Both the position numbers and the translations under genes were made by a program. Shown here in pieces: positions 24,101 to 35,989 of a DNA stretch of 64,000 nt. The first letter of the stretch is position 1. Each line of letters starts with the position of its first letter. The DNA is from Epiperipatus broadwayi (lineage: Eukaryota; Onychophora; Udeonychophora; Euonychophora; Peripatidae). Where the stretch lies: assembly GCA_028023455.1 (NCBI GenBank), contig JAQFVV010006426.1, forward strand, positions 684,001 through 748,000, read 5' to 3'. Below the pieces are notes generated by a model. That model saw nothing but the letters and a program-made list of their open reading frames with translations. It had not been told where the DNA came from and ran no database searches.

Positions 24101-24660
24101 CAGTGTTGGTGGCCTAATGATTAGCATAGCTGCCTTCCAAGCAGCTGGCCTGGTAAAAAAGGCATTACAACTTATTATTTATTTTGCTTTGTAAATTAAA
24201 ATCTTTTATACTTAAGAGCCATTCTTTTATCCTATCTGGATTCATAATTGTTCTTAAATATTTTTAAATATCTTAGGCTCTAGACCTTTTTTAATATCTG
24301 TAAAGATCAATGGGATTTATAGGATGTGTTATTTTTAGTACATGTGAAATACTTATCCCAAGAATTAACTATCATAACTAACATGTCTGCTTCAGATGAA
24401 TTAAAGATATTTTCACCATATTCATTCTGGCTAAGCTTTAATCATGCCAATGGAGGATTTGATAAAAAATTCTATGTTTTTATGCCATGAAAACGGATGT
24501 TATGTATTTCCCCATCCATAAATTAGACAATTAAAATTAAAGTATGTATAGCCACTCTACCATGTACACAGTCAACTGTTAGATATATTTAATTCACCTT
24601 GACCAAAATTAATTTGTGAATATCGTGTTTTTCATTTTATTGTTAGTTTGATCAATGTCT
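21188..24660. other. No gene; one short repeat and a SINE fragment
   Basis: The 45-bp repeat shared with 13984-14026 lies inverted at 21416-21462. A truncated SINE (GTGTTGGTGGCCTAATGATT ... CTGCCTTCCAAGCAGCTGG, 24098-24155) has lost its B box. The 69-, 89- and 95-residue minus-strand frames in this stretch show no motif and no splice support. Confidence 0.5.
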
Positions 24661-24669
24661 TTTGTTTAA

Positions 24670-24975
24670 AAAGATGGATACCATTACAATATATATATTT
24701 AAATATATGTAATCTTATAATTGCATATTTATAAATGCAGTAATTATATATACGTAAAGTATAACTTTAAAATTTGTATCCACTTAGGAATACTTTCGTC
24801 TATCCTCGTAGTCTTTGACAACTAACACTTTGAAAAGCCAACCTTCCCACAATTCCATGATCTTAACATTTGCTGCCTAACTGTTAATTAAGTCTTGTTT
24901 GTATTTGTATATTAGTATAGCTTCCTTTATTTTCCTTTTATTTTTTTCAATTTGAAATATTTTTACACTATAATT
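24670..24975 (-). repeat. PLE tail, left arm of a 0.9-kb-spaced inverted pair
   Basis: The complement of this segment matches 25855-26160 over about 300 bp with scattered differences: AAGGAAGCTATACTAATATA, AGACTTAATTAACAG, GGCAGCAAATNTTAAGATCA, AGTGTTAGTTGTCAAAGACT. The coding sense of the paired arm shows it is a PLE C-terminus (see that entry). Confidence 0.75.
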
Positions 24976-25854
24976 GTGTTATGTATAAGTATTGCAATAA
25001 GGAATTTATAATACGTTAATAGTATATATATATATCAGCAAATTATAGAAAGTTTAAAATGCTTTAGAGGTAAAATGCCTAACAATATTTTACTATAGTA
25101 TATTTAACTGGTATGATTTATCACCCGATTCTCTCTTAACAGTAATAAAGATAAGAAAAGAGATAACAGTTCCAGTTTTATCCTCCCCCTCCGCCCTTCT
25201 GCATTGTAAACTAATAGATCTCAGAGTGAATAGTGGTTCCAGTTTGGAACGCAGACTTTGGAGTAAATAGGGTTCCACTTAAACATGGGCCTGAAGGAAA
25301 ATCAATGCTATCCCAGACTCCTGTGCATTGCAGAGAAAAGCAGTATAAAAAGCCCAGTCAGAACAAGAGAAATATCATGAGGTAGTAGCAGAACTGGAAG
25401 GTGGCATGCCAGCAAGATAGACCTCATGACCCAGTGAACTCCACCACTGAAGGTTCCAAGATGGACCTAGGGACTTATACAGGCCATCCATGCTTTATTA
25501 TTATTTGTCATAAGCCGCAAGGCCAGATTTATGCAAGCATACTTCAACTATTATATTAGCATGTTTGTAATCATAAGGTCAGTACTGTAATTCATGTATC
25601 AAATTATTAGAAATCCTAAGGCATGTTTATTAAGAGCATATATGTAAACCATTAATATTTGTATGAGTATAAATATATTAATGTTAGCTTGTTTTTGATG
25701 TTATTGTTAATTTATTAGTAGTTGCAATTGTTTTGGGTTTTCCTCCCTTTGACTTAACTAATCAGAGACAGAGGAAAGGATATTGCAATAATTGAAGTTA
25801 AAACCATAAATACATGTCTTATTATGGTTTTAACTTAATTGTAATAATGCAAAA
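24976..25854. other. Centre of the PLE inverted pair, no gene recognised
   Basis: Contains a less AT-rich stretch (25180-25520) with no repeats matched elsewhere in the window and no convincing coding frame. Its higher GC makes it the likeliest place for an unrecognised repeat or exon. Confidence 0.4.
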
Positions 25855-26160
25855 ATATTGCAAATTGAAAACAACAACAACAAAAGGAAAATAAAGGAAG
25901 CTATGCTAATATACAAATCCAAAGAAGACTTAATTAACAGAAAGGCAGCAAATATTAAGATCATGAAATTGTGAGAAGGTTAGCCTTTCAAAGTGTTAGT
26001 TGTCAAAGACTGCAAGTATAATCGAAAGTGCTCCTAAGTGGATAAAATTTTTAAAGTTATACTTTACATATCTCTAATTACTGTATTTATAAATATTCAA
26101 TTATAAGATTATGTATATTGATTTGAAGAAATACAGACACTGAATTATAATATTATTATA
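25855..26160 (+). pseudogene. PLE C-terminal tail, right arm of the inverted pair
   Basis: The plus-strand reading gives KRKIKEAMLIYKSKEDLIN then RKAANIKI, matching the end of the PLE nuclease (KRKxxEAxxI, then xxxNLINRDxG). About 200 bases of 3' tail follow. With the inverted copy at 24670-24975 the two tails point away from each other around an unrelated 0.88-kb centre. RT is absent from both. Confidence 0.68.
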
Positions 26161-27925
26161 TTTAAATAAAGATATTTGGAATATCCAATAAATATTTATC
26201 TAATATTTTTCAGTATTTAATTCTTTTTTGCAATGATACAATTTATCAATACTACATCCCATTTAGTTTTTACCTTTGCTAACTGGACCTTAACCTTAAA
26301 CTACTTTAGCTGTTATTCTCACCAATGGCATTATGACTTTATTTTTGTAATCACAGCATATAATGAATCACTTTATATCAGCATAATAATTGGTAACTAT
26401 TTTGAATATAAATTATAATTACATGGTTAATTATTTGGAGATTATGTAATGTTCAAATACAAGAAATAGCATCTTGATCTCCAATCCAGAAGCTTTTAGC
26501 TCGCAAGTATGTCAATGTCTTTTTTAACTTCTTAATTAAATTTTTTTATATTTTAACAAACAACACTTTCTTTGATGGTTAAATCCATGTTCTCTTATAA
26601 ATAAAAAATTACTAATTTTAAAGATTTTTAAAATATTGATAAAGTTATCCAATGAAAAATATCTTCTAATTTTTAATGATGATAACCTTCAACGATTTAT
26701 TTTAATATATTGCTTGATTATGCATTTTCATAATTTATTGCATTTAACTAGGATGTAATAAGATAAAGTCTGGTTTCCATGAGGAAACAATTTGTTTCAT
26801 GTGCTTATAAAGCCAGCTGGATTTGATCTTTCTAAAATGCAACTAGAGTTGCATCAACAGATTCAGGACAATCGAGATTATTACTAGTCAGCTTTGTAAA
26901 TTAAATTTAATAACTACTAATCTACAGAATATGGATAATCACAAACCATCAATCATATGGTTAATGATTGTTAAATCACTGACTACAGTCACAGAACTAA
27001 AGGACTTAATAAAGTCACTAGTGAATCCCATTTCCTGATCCAAATCTCTATAAGTTTCTTTATATCTTGTTAATGATTAATCTAAAAAAACAGACAAAAA
27101 ATAAATTAATAATTTTAATTTAAAATGACATTTTAATATTGAGAAGTAACTTTGAATTGTTGTGCACAAGTCTGGATGCACTATTTGGATTAATGGTTTA
27201 ATCCCTCTGATAAACTAGTCTACTGTGATTGAAAGTCAAGCTAGAAAATAAATTTCATTTTAAAACTGGAACTTTCAATTTTCCATAAAATTTTCAGATA
27301 CCCAATTTTTTCATCCAATATCAAACTGCTATGAAAAGATAAAGTAGCCACAATTAAGATCAGCTTAGGATTATAGATAAATAACTATGCCCAGACTTAT
27401 CTCACCTGGTTCACAAAAAACAATATACAAGCATTTTCAAAAGATGATGATGATCTGATACAGGGGGAAAAGCAGGAGGTATATTTTTTATGCAAATAAA
27501 ATGAAATTGGTATTCAACAAAATAAATCTTAAACATAGTGGATTTGTGACCTAAAAAGTTCCTTGGTCACTAGATCACCTCTGATACTGAACATGATATA
27601 ACTCAATAAAAGTATAAGATAATAGATTAAAGACTTGATTTAAAATGACCCTGGATATAAATTTAATTCTGTCATTTCTAATGCTCAAACATCATAAAAC
27701 CTCTTAGGCAACATTTTTTTCTATATTTTACTAAAACGACATTTGAATATCTAGGAGTTTGGCTTTCTATTGCCAAACATAAATCTCAGTGTTATCATTT
27801 TAGTGAGAGAGTACAAGTACACTTTTTTTAAAATAAATAATAAATATAAAATAATTAATTAAGTTAGGTTAGATAACTTGATGTTTTGGTTTGTCATCTT
27901 AAAAAGAATACTTTGATTTCGATAA
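26161..27925. other. No gene confirmed
   Basis: AT-rich. A short plus-strand phrase near 27735-27785 reads TFEYLGVWLS, like the thumb of a LINE RT, but nothing around it supports this. Listed as empty for that reason. Confidence 0.4.
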
Positions 27926-28105
27926 GTGAAAAGTGCTCTGTGTGGTTTGACCCAGTATTCAGTAGCAGACTCAGAACTAAAGATTCTAGGATTGATTCCT
28001 AGATGAGTAACATAGATTTTTAAAAAATGTAAAAAACATAATTCAAATTAATTGAATGAAATATTAAATGCTCAATCACCCACTAAAGTGCTTGAACATC
28101 ATAAA
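27926..28105 (+). repeat. SINE-like repeat, family 3, copy B
   Basis: Head with GTAGCAGACTCAGAACTAAA and the B-box-like AGGATTGATTCCTAG, and tail with CACCCACTAAAGTGCTTGAA. The same words in order are in 15217-15362. A tRNA origin is likely from the B box, but the A box is weak. Confidence 0.6.
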
Positions 28106-28545
28106 CGGAACAATTTACTGTGTTGTTTATTAGTGAAAAGTAAAAAATGCCATTTTGCCACCTCAAATAGGGGTAAATGAGATCTAAAAGTGTGTGAAGA
28201 AAACTTGTATCTATTCAAAAATATGAACTCACAGTCTCATTTACAACTAGCAAGATGCAACATGGCTGTCTAACAACATAATAAAAAGAAAATTTCTAAA
28301 ATTACAATCTTAAATAAGTAGAAGGATTCAAAACTAATTGTTTCTAATAATTATTTTAAAATTACTTTTATTTACAAAAATATATAATAAATTGGATCAG
28401 ACTTGTATACTTAAAATGAATATAATTTTCATAAAATGAGACAAATTCACTACCATTTTACAAATAAATATTATACTACAAGCTTTGCTCTCTTAACTGA
28501 AAAAAAATTAGACAAATAAATCATTAATACTTAATATTAACTTAC

Positions 28546-28735
28546 CCTCCTCGACATGTATTAATGAGATTCATGGTAGCTGTACTGTAAATGTTTATAT
28601 AGCACCCTGAACCAGCTGATGCAAGTAAACTTAGATCTGAACTGAAGTCCATACAGAGTATTTGTTGGTCTTCATAAAGAGTTTGAAGGCATTGGCCATT
28701 TGCATAATGCCATATTTTAATAAAACCTGAAGAAT
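28546..28735 (-). CDS. WD40 gene, fourth exon
   Basis: The 190-bp exon is the longest and clearest. Its acceptor is TACCATAG and its donor is GGAGG|GTAAGT. It encodes 62 full codons: the end of blade 2 (SSGFIKIWHYANGQCLQTL, with the diagnostic IW in place of WD) and all of blade 3 (LCMDFSSDLSLLASAGSGC followed by YINIYS). It ends with two bases, GG, which the next exon completes with T to Gly. The loop residues FSSD and SAGSG match the expected turn positions of a beta-propeller blade. Confidence 0.92.
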
Positions 28736-29244
28736 CTATGGTACCAAAATAAAATACTATTATTATACTTTAATACTCAAATTATTTAAAATAAATACCC
28801 TAAAATTTCTATCAATGCTTTTTATTAATTCAACTTTTTATCTTTTGATTGTCAATGCGTCTTCAGAATTTAAATAAAATAATAACAAACAAATATAGTT
28901 TTCTCTCAATTATTCTCAAACTCAGCAATATATAAGTTGGAAAAAAAAGGCAAATTTGTAAATCTGAATTCATAAATTTTAAGCATTCACTTCCGGCTGG
29001 GCAATTTTATGAATTATCTCTCACTCAACCATTTTTTTGTCTCATAAACATTAAACACTCAGTCACATAATTATTATTTTTTCTCTTTATTTATTACTGT
29101 CTTGACTTTTTCATAACTGTATTATTTGGAGAATTAAAAAGTTAGAACTGGGGTGGGCACATTTCTAGAAGATATATTAATAGATGAATAATTGAAGTAC
29201 ATGATATATATATAGTAGATAAATAGCTGACATTTCAGTACAGT
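28736..29244. other. Intron sequence, nothing recognised
   Basis: AT-rich, no repeat boundaries or coding frames with support. Confidence 0.5.
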
Positions 29245-29333
29245 AACAAGTACTTTCCTCAGAACTACTTCTTTCTCAAATCATAAGAATGTGTGATTTG
29301 AGAAAAAAGAATTTCTGAGGAAAGTACTTGGTT
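29245..29333. repeat. Short palindrome, arms about 40 bp
   Basis: AACAAGTACTTTCCTCAGAA with CTTTCTCAAATCA on the left pairs with TGATTTGAGAAA and TTCTGAGGAAAGTACTTGGT on the right, leaving a loop of a few bases. Looks like a miniature foldback insertion. Confidence 0.8.
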
Positions 29334-29606
29334 ATTATAAGTCTAGAATACAAGTTAATGGTTTCACTGCTATAAGCATACACTTGAGAAGTCTGCTTGT
29401 CCATTAGTTGGGTTTTAGAGTTTATTTTCTTTGGATATGGGTAATTTTGATTTTATATATATATAAAACTTTTTTTGGGTCATATGTATTAATTTTCTGC
29501 ATAAAGAAATTACTTCACCCAGTGCACAAGGAATCCTTTTTAAAGTTTCTAAAATCTCCAAAAAGATCTTCAGCCACCAAAATAAAAAATTTGTTCACTG
29601 AATTAT

Positions 29607-29772
29607 ACTGCTAATGTTTCAATGAATCACATCCATCTTTGTCAAGGCTATGGTTGTAACTGTTATGTCTCAAGTAATAACAAGATTGTGACAACATGTG
29701 AATGAACAGTTCTTTATTACAACTTTAGCTTTGTTAAAGATGAATATGATTTCATCAAAACATTGGCAATCT
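29607..29772. repeat. Inverted pair of PLE-tail-like motifs
   Basis: The minus strand at 29607-29645 reads GACAAAGATGGATGTGATTC then ATTGAAACATTAGCAG. The plus strand at 29733-29772 reads AAAGATGAATATGATTTCAT then CAAAACATTGGCAA. The two are diverged copies of one motif facing outward, of the GATGNATNTGATTCAT(C/T)GAAAC type common in PLE/hammerhead-bearing tails. The 90 bases between them are unremarkable. Confidence 0.45.
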
Positions 29773-31230
29773 AATTCAGTAGAGAAATTTTCTGTTTTCG
29801 TGTATAAAGACTTTTTGGAATATTTCATAAATTTTAAACAGGATTCTTTGTGAGCTGAATGAAATAATTTCTCTATGCTAAAAAATAATACATGGCTTGA
29901 CCCAGAAAAGTTTTTTTCATTTTATAATTGTGAAAATATATATGTACACACAGACTCATTGCAATTTTTATATAAAAATAGTAAATGATTATACTTCCTA
30001 ATTTGTTCAGAGTATAATTATATGTATATTTACTGATTATAAAAGTGTCATGTTTAATAATTGTCTCTTGTTCATATTTTACCCTTCCAAATAATGCAAA
30101 TAAAATCTATTTAATATAAATAAAATTCAAATTTATTTTGACTTACATGTAGTTAGTGATGTCTGAAAGCTTGGTACAGCTGATGAAAAAATTTCCTCGA
30201 AACTTGGCAATGTTTGAGAATTTGACTATTATGTACAACTTACTAATAATATCTTATTTTCACAATGACCTGATAAAAAGTGTTTAAATACTCTAACTCA
30301 TAAATATATATAAATTAATACAAACACACATAAGATAAATATAAGGTTTACTACAAAATGTAGACACACACATATATATTGAATATTTTATATGGTTATA
30401 TTTTAAACAAAATGAACTGTGTATTATGAGATAATTTTATGAATTGTATTTACAATATATATTAAATTATTTAGATTCTAAAGATTGTAAGGATTGTCAA
30501 AACATAAAAATTGGATTAATAAAAAAAACCATTGATCATTTTAGTATGTTTCAAATATTATTAAGCTACATATATATACTGTGCTTACTGAAATTTGAGA
30601 TGAGTTCCAGTATGTGATAAAATGTCAGTCATAATTTTTTTTGTTTGATTTTAATGGTGGATGTTAACTTATGAAGCATTGAACTGTGTTGCTATGACAA
30701 TGATAGTATTGATATAAAATTGTTTATTATTAATTGTATTGTAGGATTGTAAATTGACTTTATTCATTTTAAAAAAGAAAATGAATATGTAAATAAAAAA
30801 GCATATAGTTTGGATAAAATTATTATTCTTTTGTTATATGTTTCATTTTCATTACTGCATTCACAATAGTAAATTATAAACAATACAAATAAATATTTAA
30901 TATTTCAAATATATTTGTCCTTTTTATTTGTATGATATTATATATATATAAATCCAATTTACTCCAAGTTACTTCTACTATTCAATTTTTCTTTTCAAAA
31001 TATTTTTAGCATTCTAAGCATCAGTATTCAGATAGTCTTTTTCATGCCTCTTTTTATTACTCCATTTTCAAAAAGCAAAAACAATAAAGATTACATTTAG
31101 CATTTGAGAATTCTCATTATACATCTCTTTGCAGCAGAATGATCTATTATGAAATAAATTTTTTTCTTGCTGAATCCTAGTGAAAATTATTTTTATCAAA
31201 ATTGGATCTTTACTTATTGGATCCTCAATA
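29773..31230. other. No gene; one hammerhead-like relic at 30180
   Basis: Apart from the short ribozyme-like motif, only AT-rich sequence with microsatellite runs is present. Confidence 0.45.
30180..30203 (+). other. Hammerhead-like core relic
   Basis: CTGATGA, 12 bases, then GAAAC. The spacer AAAAATTTCCTC would pair perfectly if the preceding bases had been GAGGAAA, so it may be a decayed stem II. Isolated and probably inactive. Confidence 0.3.
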
Positions 31231-31236
31231 TCCTGC

Positions 31237-31487
31237 ATGATTTAGTGTAGTTGGTAGAGTATCCAAATTGGGATTAGGTGCCAGGATCGATTCTGGTACT
31301 CGCAGTTCTGGTGCTCGAATGTCTTATGAATTCCCAAGCAATAATTCCATTAGCATTTTTTCCCTATATGGTTTGGCGAAAGTGATAGAGCATCCAACTT
31401 GGGATCGGGAGGTCCCAAGATCAATTCTGATGCTTGAACTTCTTATGAACTTCCGAGTAATAATGACATTAGCATTTTTGGAGGATC
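31237..31487 (+). repeat. tRNA-like SINE (family 4), two tandem heads
   Basis: Unit 1 has TAGTGTAGTTGGTAGAGTAT (A box) and CCAGGATCGATTCTGG (B box). Unit 2, starting near 31371, has GGCGAAAGTGATAGAGCATC and CAAGATCAATTCTGATG. Each is followed by CTTATGAA(T/C)TTCC(A/G)AG and a TAATNNCATTAGCATTTTT tail. GGATCCTCA on both sides (31220 region and 31483 region) may be a target duplication. The 85-residue frame across it is not a gene. Confidence 0.72.
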
Positions 31488-33591
31488 CTCAGTTTTATTT
31501 CAGTGTCTTGTCAAATCCAAAATAAAGTACTCTCTATTGGGTTGACTGTCAAATAATATTAAATAAAATATACTCTATATCTAATATTTTATTTCATGAG
31601 CTTAATACAAGATGCTTCAATTCTCATATTCTTATAAGTTTTAGCTCTTTCACATAAATTATATGAATGATTAAATTAAAGATACTTATATTTCTGAAAT
31701 TACATTTTAATTCCATTAATTTTTAAATTATCAGGTATTTTTACCTCTTTTTTATTTCCTTTTCCATAAATTTTCCACAGGCACTAACTTTCTCTCCTTT
31801 TTTTCTGTTGTTCTCAATCTGAAGTATCTTTACAAATTAGTCCATCTGTATGTGTAGAATATTTAGACATTTTTCATTTATTTTAATCCTATCTTCTCTT
31901 CTATATTACATTCTTTCATTATTTTGTCTAAATTATATATATATTAATAATAGGCTCAATTATTATATACTATTCTCCATTCTACCATATTGCTATTAGG
32001 AGTAATAATTCATTTTACTCCATGGCCATCTATTGTAAGTTTCTGTGAGCAAAAGACACCAGTTGACAATGCATGTTATTAATATTTATTAGTGACAAGT
32101 ATTGGATTTACACATGCAAATCCAGCAATCACTTTTTATACTATCCAAGCTATCGACCTAAAATACAAATACCCTAAGTTTTGAATTCAAACCAGCTTGT
32201 TTGTATAATTCTATAAATCTGAAATTAGGCCAGAGTTCTAAAAAAGACACAGGCACATGATTTCTTTTTTGAATTTGGTAATGTTTTTGATTTAATTTCA
32301 GAGCATGTTTATTAAATCTAGTCCTTCAATACCTCAATTTTATTCTTAGAAGTAATTCTATTGAAGATTTAGTTATATCTATATTTGACTCATGTTGAAA
32401 TAGTTATGGTGTGCTATGAAGTTTTTACAAAAAGTATTTGAAATAATATGCAAATTCTTAGGCATTTAAAAAATAATCTAAATTAGTGTGTGTTATTATC
32501 TGTATAAATTAATCATAATAAACTATCAGAACATATTGATGGTCATAAGGTATTAAAAATATATTTATTTTTTTAGCAGTTGAGTATTTATTTCAAGCGA
32601 CTTGGGATTCTTTTGTTAATAAATGTTCTTAATATTGTCAGTAATCATTCCACAAAATATACAAATAATGAAAAACCTTATCTCCATCCAAGTTTTATTT
32701 GGGTATGTTTCCATGATAATTATGAGAGTGGAATATAATGTTTTATTTTTTCCCAAACCATAGTTCTATAATAATAGTTGAATGATTTATCTTTCAGAAT
32801 AACGTAATACGTCTGTGCATCGGAAATGACATCTTGAATCATGATTCGCAGATCTTTAACTCTTGAGTGCACTGTTTTATCATATGATAAATTTACCCAG
32901 GGCTATCAAAGTTCAATGATCATTATAGATAAACTAGTTATGACTAAGATATATGCAGCTAGAGAGATCTTAATAGTAGGTAAATTACTGATGAGTTTTA
33001 ATGCAACTCTAACAAAGAATACTTCCCTTCTTTTAGAAATTGATAAAGAAACTTTGGGTCATTAATAAATTACTTTTTCACTCATCAAATTACTCACTTT
33101 ACTAAATGCATCTCATAAAAATTCATCAAGCTTTTAATGACTCATATATACCAAATTGTATAATTATTTTTAAGTTTAGATAGTGTACTTAATCCACAAA
33201 ACTTTAAAAATTAATAAACCTGCTTTCCACCAAATAACCCAACATATATATATAAAAGATCCCGCATTATTGACAGTAATTCACTTTACATACTTTGCTG
33301 CAGAGATATTGGCTCTAAGATGACTAATCAATGATCCTGGAGCATAAGGCTATGTCAGGTTTCACGGAATAGTTTCTAGATATTCATTGAATTTATGGAA
33401 GAGTATTTGATATTTATCTACTTCCATACACTCAGTAGTCACTTTTATTTATTTATATTATCCATGATAATCACCTGAGATTCAAAAATACTATAAGGTT
33501 TCAAATTCAAGTGTTCAATAATTACTCACTTTTACAACAGATGAATAGGGTTGAGTAAATACATAATACAGATGTTAAATGTAAGCAAAAA
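31488..33591. other. No gene seen
   Basis: AT-rich intron DNA. The 74-residue plus-strand frame at 32841-33065 has no motif and no splice context. Confidence 0.45.
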
Positions 33592-33828
33592 ACACCATAT
33601 TTGATTTTATTAAACAAGGCAAAACTCTCCATACAGTAGTGCCACCCTGTGCCAATCAGAAACTAGTCTAGAGATATTGGATGAGTAGGCATTAGACAGG
33701 GATTTTATGCACAAGCCTTCTGACATCCATTGATTACTCTGGTTGGCACAGAGTGGCACTACTGTATGGAAAGTTTTGCCTTGTTTATAAACAATTATGT
33801 GCTAGTATAGGAGATGGTGACCATGTGA
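33592..33828. repeat. Foldback element, CTCCATACAGTA family, compact copy
   Basis: TIR core AAGGCAAAACTCTCCATACA then GTAGTGCCAC on the left and GTGGCACTACTGTATGGAAA then GTTTTGCCTT on the right. The centre holds CAGAAACTAGTC, GATATTGGATGAGTAGGCAT and TTTTATGCACAAGCCTTCTG. Outer flanks are also loosely inverted (CACCATATTTGA / GTGATCATATTTGA). Confidence 0.82.
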
Positions 33829-34119
33829 TCATATTTGACTTTATTTATTTAACTTCTTTATTAAAAAAATAACTTTATAGTCATGAAAAATGTTAAGTTT
33901 TCTGCTTAAAATCAAAAATTTTATTACTAAAGAAGTCTCCCAAGAAAGGTTATCGATATATACTAAAATATATTGATCTACATTATCTACATTGATGATA
34001 TTATTACTGAGAGAGAAAAAAGTAATCTACTATTTCCATAAAAAAAATGTATTAATATTTTTGCTTTGCATTTTTTTAAAAACAAAATGTTAAAATATAT
34101 AATAAATTAATTAACCTAC

Positions 34120-34258
34120 ACCCAGCTGCCAATGTTTTTGTAGCTCCACCTTTTTTCTTTGAAGGAATAAATCGTAAAGTTGTAACAGGTAAGTGCTTGG
34201 AGGTCACATCATGATCAGTAAGACTTCCTACTATCTGACCAGAATCAATATTTACAAG
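34120..34258 (-). CDS. WD40 gene, third exon
   Basis: The 139-bp exon is preceded by a long pyrimidine tract ending CTTAAG and followed by GTAGGT. It begins in phase 0 (LVNIDSGQIVGSLTDHD), finishing the first blade, and then encodes the start of a second blade (LPVTTLRFIPS) with a basic insertion, KKKGG, between strands. It ends ...TLAAG plus one base; with the following exon this gives LAAGYSSGFIKIW, a typical WD40 strand C to D sequence. The alternative donor two bases earlier would break the reading frame, which is why the GGGT|GTAGGT site was chosen. Confidence 0.9.
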
Positions 34259-34761
34259 CTTAAGAAAAAAAAAGTTTACATATGTGAAGTAAACCTATTA
34301 AAGTACAATTTAGCAATATTTTTTAATAAAATTTATTTACAAAGGTTCATTCAACACATGATATGGAATTACATAGGATTAATTTTTTTACAAAAATCAA
34401 AATTAATGGTAATGTAAATATGAAAATAATTGAAATATTAAATCTTCAGAATAATCATTAAGTTAGGGCTCAAGAATATTTGTTGACACTTGCAGAAATC
34501 ACTGACAATCTCTAAACACTATTGAAGATATTAAGCAATAAATTTGATCCCTACTTTAGTAAAATATGTTGCTTTGCAGATCTTGAATAAACAACCCTAA
34601 AAAAAAATCATTTCTTTTCAATAAATCTGATGCATTATCTTGAATTAAGACATTGTTTTGCAGATTTTGGTAAAACAACATAAAAAAATAGTACCCCTCC
34701 TCCCATGCTAACATTTTAAAAAATAATCACTATTATTTGTTCATTAAAATTGTCTAAAGTT

Positions 34762-34869
34762 GTCAAGCATTGGTAGCCGAGAGGTCAGTGCAGCTGCCTT
34801 GCAAGCAGTTGCTTGCAGACAGTTGTTGCGGGTTCGCTTCCTGGTGGATGCTCTGACATATGGGAAAAA
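34762..34869 (+). repeat. tRNA-derived SINE (family 1), young copy with perfect target duplication
   Basis: Head GTCAAGCATTGGTAGCCGAG with AGGTCAG (A box), GCGGGTTCGCTTCCTGG (B box), end GCTCTGACATATGGG plus an A tail. AAAATTGTCTAAAGTT (16 bp) occurs at 34746-34761 and again at 34870-34885, a perfect target-site duplication. About 108 bp, no LINE-derived 3' tail visible. Confidence 0.92.
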
Positions 34870-34889
34870 AAAATTGTCTAAAGTTTTTC

Positions 34890-35985
34890 CAAACTACCCG
34901 TATATTTTGAGAAAACACATAAACAAAGTGATTATTTTAATTTTGTTTGTTTTTTAAAAAAACTACATCTAGATCCCATTATCTATTAATCTTTAAGTTC
35001 CTTTACAGATAGTAAAAATCAATTTCTTGCTTTAAATGCCATGTCTTCAATGTCATATTGTTTTGCTTGAATCACTCACAGATAATTATTATTTTCATTT
35101 TATTTTGGTGAAGAAAGAAATTGATTATTTCTTTTGGTTTTATTTTTTTTCCTCCCATTGTAATTTCATATAAAAACCTCCACATATCAACTTTTGCTAC
35201 TCATCTGTGTCAGGTAAAAAATCTAGTGGCTACTTGACTTGAAAACAGTCTAAACCTTCAAAAAGAAAATTTGTATAAACTCACAAAATCTAGCTTGATT
35301 TGAAAGCAGTGAAAATACAATAAATAAATAAAACATTATCCTTCAATATCATATTTTTGTTATTTTATTAAATTTTTAAATCATCTTCAATTGTAATATC
35401 ATTTCTGAAAAAAGTACACACATTTATTTTTATTTAATTTTGTTTCCATAATACACATTAATTTCCTTTATTTTTGTTTGTAAACAAAAAAAAAACCCGT
35501 ACATTTACATTACTTACTCCATTTATTATTTGGTATTTTTAGTAGGGTCCAGTGGCTACCCCAAGTCTCAATAAATGTCCATGAGCATCTACTAAATGTT
35601 TAGTGCAATAAATATTCCTGAGCACATTAAATGATTATTATTTTCAGTGCCTATCTACTGTATTTTTTATTTTATTCCATACATTACCATGTGAAAAAAA
35701 AACAATCAATCGCTGTGTAGAAAAGATTATTGATCAAAGGCAGTTGAAAAGAGTGGTTAAGACTCTGCAACAAAATTTTGCAGAGATTGTGGCAATGTAT
35801 AGAGTAAAATAGAAAAGATACATGGCACTTTAAAAATTAATATACGTGTATAACTAAAACCAGTTCATTATCTAAATATAAACATATCCCTAGTTTTTTA
35901 ATAACTGTAAGTACCTTTACTCTTTGGCCAAAATTGGTGTAAAACTAATAAGGTATCACATGGCTCCAGCTTGCATAGGGTTCAG
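34890..35985. other. No gene seen
   Basis: AT-rich intron sequence; no repeat boundary or coding motif recognised. Confidence 0.45.
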
Positions 35986-35989
35986 TAGC

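Noticed and set aside
27690-27800. LINE-like phrase TFEYLGVWLS
   Set aside because: A single short match with no RT motifs upstream in any frame.
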